Assembly (NCBI GenBank): GCA_947624785.1
Contig: CANQLV010000001.1
Coordinates: 62,001-126,000, forward strand
Length of the DNA stretch: 64,000 nt
Direction of reading: 5' to 3'
Source: Akkermansia muciniphila
GTDB taxonomy: Bacteria; Verrucomicrobiota; Verrucomicrobiia; Verrucomicrobiales; Akkermansiaceae
This document shows positions 61,029-64,000 of this stretch, one piece after another (the first letter of the stretch is position 1; every line of letters starts with the position of its first letter). The notes below the pieces were generated by a model. That model had not been told where the DNA came from, did no database searches, and saw only the letters and a program-made list of their open reading frames with translations. The position numbers and the translations under genes are program-made.

Positions 61029-61778
61029 ATGCCTTTTCTGCGTTTTCTCCTTCTCCTTTTATTCTTCTGCGGCTCCGTTCAGGCGGAGCACCGCGTTTTT
61101 ACCAGAAAAGACGGCTTCCTCTCCATGCGGGACAAGCTGAACGTTTATTTTTTCCAGTCTGACACGCACCGCCTGCTGGTCCGGGATGAAGGGAGCGTCC
61201 GGGCGCCCCGGTACGGCTCCCTGGACAAGGCCATGCGCAAAAGCCCCTGTTCGGCCGGCGTCAACGGCGGATTCTTCGGCGCGGATGCGGCGGGAACTCC
61301 CCTGGGCCTCGTCGTTCAGGACGGCAAGCGCCTTTCCCCGCTGGCCACGGGCTCCTTCGCCGTGTCCGGCGTAGTGTATGACAACGGAAAGAACGGCTTG
61401 TTCCTCGTCCGCAGCTCCGCGCTGAAGCGCATGAAAAAACCGCCCGCCATGCAGGCGGCCATTCAGGGAGGGCCTTTCCTGGTGGAGAACGGCGCAGCCG
61501 TCAAGGGGCTCAACGCCCGGAAATCCACCTACCGCACCTTCATCGCCACGGACGGAGGCAAGCGGTGGTGCATCGGCGTATCCTCCTCCGTCACCCTCAG
61601 GGAACTGGCGGAATGGCTGGCGACTCCCGGTGCACTTGGAGATTTCCGGGTAAAGACGGTCCTGAACCTGGACGGAGGCTCATCCTCCGCCTTTTGGTGC
61701 CATGAGTCCGGCATTTCCTATCCCGCGTTCAAGCAGGTCAGGAATTATCTGGGCGTGGCGCCATCAGCGCGCCGGTAA
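61029..61778 (+). CDS. Exported phosphodiester glycosidase (NAGPA/DUF2233 family)
   Basis: This 249-residue protein has a signal peptide (1-19, ending CGSVQA). The family motifs are SAGVNGGFFGADA, AIQGGPFLVENG and LNLDGGSSSAFW. Relatives cleave N-acetylglucosamine-1-phosphodiesters or cell-wall phosphodiesters. The substrate here is unknown. It overlaps the end of lnt by 34 bases on the opposite strand, and it follows the nucleotidyltransferase gene by 9 bases. Confidence 0.85.
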   Translation: MPFLRFLLLLLFFCGSVQAEHRVFTRKDGFLSMRDKLNVYFFQSDTHRLLVRDEGSVRAPRYGSLDKAMRKSPCSAGVNGGFFGADAAGTPLGLVVQDGKRLSPLATGSFAVSGVVYDNGKNGLFLVRSSALKRMKKPPAMQAAIQGGPFLVENGAAVKGLNARKSTYRTFIATDGGKRWCIGVSSSVTLRELAEWLATPGALGDFRVKTVLNLDGGSSSAFWCHESGISYPAFKQVRNYLGVAPSARR

Positions 61779-63634
61779 ACGCCGTCCTTTACAGGTCCGC
61801 CATTGCGTTTTCCCGCGCCTGCCCTGCGCAGCAGCAGAGCCGCAAACAGCAGGAAGCAGGCCAGAACGGCCCAGTCACCCAGCATGGCGTACAGGGTTAT
61901 CTCCGTACAGCCCACGGGCAGCGTGGCGGTCATCACCCCCCTGGTGAACGGGGAGCCGGAGGAGTCCCTCAAATCCGCGATGACCGCGCCGTTGGGGGCC
62001 AGCGCCACGCTGACGCCCGTATTGGCGGCCCGGACCATGGAACGGCGCAGCTCAATGCACCGGAACGCCGCGTTGCGCCAATGCTGTTCATTGGCGCAGG
62101 AGCGGTTGAACCATCCGTCATTGGTGACGTTCACCATCAACTGGGGCTCCTGCCGCACGAAGCGGCGCACCCAGCTTCCCACCACGTCCTCAAAGCAAAC
62201 CAGCGGAATGACTCCCACCGTGACGGAGCTCCCCGGGCGCATGGGCACGGGCACGGGACTGGAGGAGGTTCCCGGCGTGTAGTTCATCCCCATCGCCGTT
62301 CCGGCGGAGGCTTCAAAGGCTTTTTCCAGGAACGGAAAGGTTTCCCGCATGGGAATGTATTCGCCGAAGGGGACCAGCATGGCCTTCGCGTGCGGCCTGG
62401 CCGTGGAATAGTCCCCTTCAAAGACGGTAAGGCAGTTGTAGGCCCGCGCCACGCGTCCTTCATCGGACAGGTAAATGTCATCCGTGCCCGTCAGCAGGAT
62501 GAAATTGCATATTCCGTTCCGGAGGGCCTGGACGTAGTCCTCTTCCACGCTCAGAAAGTTGACGTTGTCCTGGTTCGGAAAGCGTTCCCCCGTGGAATCG
62601 CGGTAAAACGTGGAAATGGGGAAGGAACTCTCTGGCCAGATTACCCAGGCCGGCATGTCCAGGGCGGCTTCCGTCCCGTTTTTGGCGGCCTGTTCCAGGG
62701 CTCTGTTCTGGAGGTCAAGCATCCCCTGCTCCGTCGTGTCCAGCAGAGCCCGGTAAATGGAACCCCGGTTGGCCGCGTTCCATTTCTCCTTCTGGCTCAG
62801 GTTAAGCTGCACGGTCATGACGGGAACGGTGAATTTGCCGTTTCCCGTGGCCGCGGCGGATTGCGGAGAGTAGCGCGCCGTCCAAAGCACGCCGGTGACG
62901 AACATGATTAAAAGAACCGCCACCAGCGTGAAAAAGTCCCACGGAACGGTGCGCCTGCCTTCATGGACCACCATGGTTCCGGCCCGGCGGCAGACGCGCC
63001 AGAGCCAGACGGAAAAGACGGCCGGGAGGAAAGCCAGGGCCGTTACCCCCGCATATTCCGCCCACTGGGCCAGCGGGTTTCCGTAAAGGGCCACGCCCAG
63101 GTTGTTCCAGCCGAAGCCCGGGATGAGCCAGCCCCTCACCCATTCCAGGCACACCCACAGGGCAGCTCCCCCCAGCGCGGCGGAGGCGCAGGGCAGCATG
63201 TCCCCCACGGCCCAGGATTTCCACGCCGCCCTGCGTTCCTTCACCGTCTGCCGCGCCCCGGGCAGCGGCCGCGCGTCCGGACGGAAAAATACGCCCATGA
63301 CCAGCGCCCAGATGCCGGGAAACAGGCCTCCGTAAAATATCATCAGGGGAATATAGCCCAGCGTGCTGACTTCATTGACCCACCAGAAGGAGATGCCGTA
63401 AAACACCACACCGAACATCCAGCCGTACAGGGCATACGCCAGGATTCCCTTTTTCCCCTCCCGGCGGGGGCCGTACCACAGCGCCGTCAGCAGCGGCAGA
63501 AAACCTATCCAGACACAGCCTCCCCAGTCCACGGGAATAAAGGCGCAGGCCATCAGAACGCCGGAAAACGCAGCCAGCAGAAGACCCGCCCATACGGGCA
63601 GGAGACGGGGGGTGGGAGGGGAAACGGTATTCAT
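61745..63634 (-). CDS. lnt: Apolipoprotein N-acyltransferase
   Basis: The 629-residue protein N-acylates the Cys of lipoproteins in the inner membrane. About seven membrane helices are followed by a nitrilase-like domain. The catalytic triad is the Glu in WPESSFP, the Lys in HAKAMLVPFGEY and the Cys in PLVCFEDV. It is over 100 residues longer than E. coli Lnt because of loops in the second half. The ATG at 63634 begins before the first helix; the 20 codons upstream look unsuitable. Lipoproteins seen in this window would be its substrates. Confidence 0.93.
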   Translation of the reverse strand: MNTVSPPTPRLLPVWAGLLLAAFSGVLMACAFIPVDWGGCVWIGFLPLLTALWYGPRREGKKGILAYALYGWMFGVVFYGISFWWVNEVSTLGYIPLMIFYGGLFPGIWALVMGVFFRPDARPLPGARQTVKERRAAWKSWAVGDMLPCASAALGGAALWVCLEWVRGWLIPGFGWNNLGVALYGNPLAQWAEYAGVTALAFLPAVFSVWLWRVCRRAGTMVVHEGRRTVPWDFFTLVAVLLIMFVTGVLWTARYSPQSAAATGNGKFTVPVMTVQLNLSQKEKWNAANRGSIYRALLDTTEQGMLDLQNRALEQAAKNGTEAALDMPAWVIWPESSFPISTFYRDSTGERFPNQDNVNFLSVEEDYVQALRNGICNFILLTGTDDIYLSDEGRVARAYNCLTVFEGDYSTARPHAKAMLVPFGEYIPMRETFPFLEKAFEASAGTAMGMNYTPGTSSSPVPVPMRPGSSVTVGVIPLVCFEDVVGSWVRRFVRQEPQLMVNVTNDGWFNRSCANEQHWRNAAFRCIELRRSMVRAANTGVSVALAPNGAVIADLRDSSGSPFTRGVMTATLPVGCTEITLYAMLGDWAVLACFLLFAALLLRRAGAGKRNGGPVKDGVYRRADGATPR

Positions 63635-63770
63635 CGTAAAAAGCCTTTTATTCCCGGAACGGGAATGGCAGCATTGTTCCCCATGCTGACTCATTCCTGC
63701 AACAAAAAAGATTGCAAAATTTGCTCAAATGCGGAAATAGTGGGCGCAGTTCATACAACCCATATACATA

Positions 63771-64000
63771 ATGGCAGACATCGACGAAAAAACACCTCTA
63801 AACGTCCCCGGCAAGTTTTACGTGGACAGCTCCTGCATTGATTGCGACCTTTGCCGCGAAACGGCTCCGGAAAACTTTGGACGGGATGACGACGAAGGCG
63901 TCTCCTACGTCAAGAAGCAGCCGGACAATGAAACCGAACAGGAAGCCTGCGTGGAAGCCATGGAAGGCTGCCCCGTGGAAGCTATCGGCGACGACGGCGA
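63771..64000 (+). CDS. Ferredoxin, 5' part (runs out of window)
   Basis: Seventy-six codons are visible, beginning MADIDEKTPLNVPGKFYV. The cysteines in CIDCDLCRETAPENF and the later CVEAMEGCPVEAI match a single-cluster [4Fe-4S] ferredoxin of the CxxCxxC...CP type. It probably carries electrons for anaerobic redox reactions. The stop lies beyond the right edge. It is divergent from lnt. Confidence 0.85.
   Translation, partial: MADIDEKTPLNVPGKFYVDSSCIDCDLCRETAPENFGRDDDEGVSYVKKQPDNETEQEACVEAMEGCPVEAIGDDG

Overview
The window is 64 kb of GC-rich bacterial chromosome with a few AT-rich patches. The gene content points to a Gram-negative, LPS-making member of the Verrucomicrobiota, most likely an Akkermansia-type gut bacterium. 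The reasons are a fused LpxC-FabZ gene, an alternative-complex-III-like respiratory cluster, menaquinone synthesis, a GGGtGRT protein gene and many exported proteins of no recognisable family. This taxonomic call is inference from gene content; no 16S gene is present.

Layout. 1-8.2 kb: the end of a GH31 glycosidase, isochorismate synthase (menF, minus strand), then a five-gene respiratory operon (ActC-, ActD-, ActE- and ActF-like, plus a large fusion of a CcoN-like membrane domain with CcoO- and CcoP-like cytochromes c). Each junction in this operon overlaps by 4 bases. 8.6-11.7 kb: minus-strand genes for a VOC protein, isocitrate dehydrogenase, a DUF4230-like protein, a YkvA protein and a 50-residue membrane protein. 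12-24.3 kb: mostly housekeeping (GNAT, beta-CASP nuclease, tmk, queC/queF, an MscS-type channel, an amidohydrolase, gltX, tatC, uppP). 24.4-31.7 kb: two exported von Willebrand A proteins followed by a response regulator and sensor kinase. 31.7-40.9 kb: small zinc-binding proteins, a Pro-rich lipoprotein, aroA, a frameshifted lipoprotein gene, a candidate small RNA, RNase P RNA (rnpB), murA, HU and aroC.

41-49.6 kb mixes accessory and conserved genes: a TPR-DUF2971 protein, a metallophosphoesterase, a NifU-like/GGGtGRT pair that looks highly expressed, a Cys-rich protein of low GC, an adenine-N6 methyltransferase and a Xer recombinase. 49.6-53.8 kb is an AT-rich island with a decayed plasmid-type RepA gene and a coupled pair of exported proteins of unknown function. 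55-64 kb returns to core genes: Fe-alcohol dehydrogenase, a fluoride-resistance unit (fluoride riboswitch, crcB, DUF190), a PfkB kinase, lpxC-fabZ, a sugar nucleotidyltransferase, a NAGPA-like glycosidase, lnt and the start of a ferredoxin.

Several genes have a good -35/-10 pair (16-18 base spacer) that ends only about 6-15 bases before the chosen ATG, so many transcripts here may have very short or no 5' leaders. The strongest points for follow-up are the respiratory module with an apparently metal-free CcoN domain, the fluoride riboswitch with a short ORF between it and crcB, the repA remnant with its neighbouring exported pair, and the candidate RNA near 35.9 kb.
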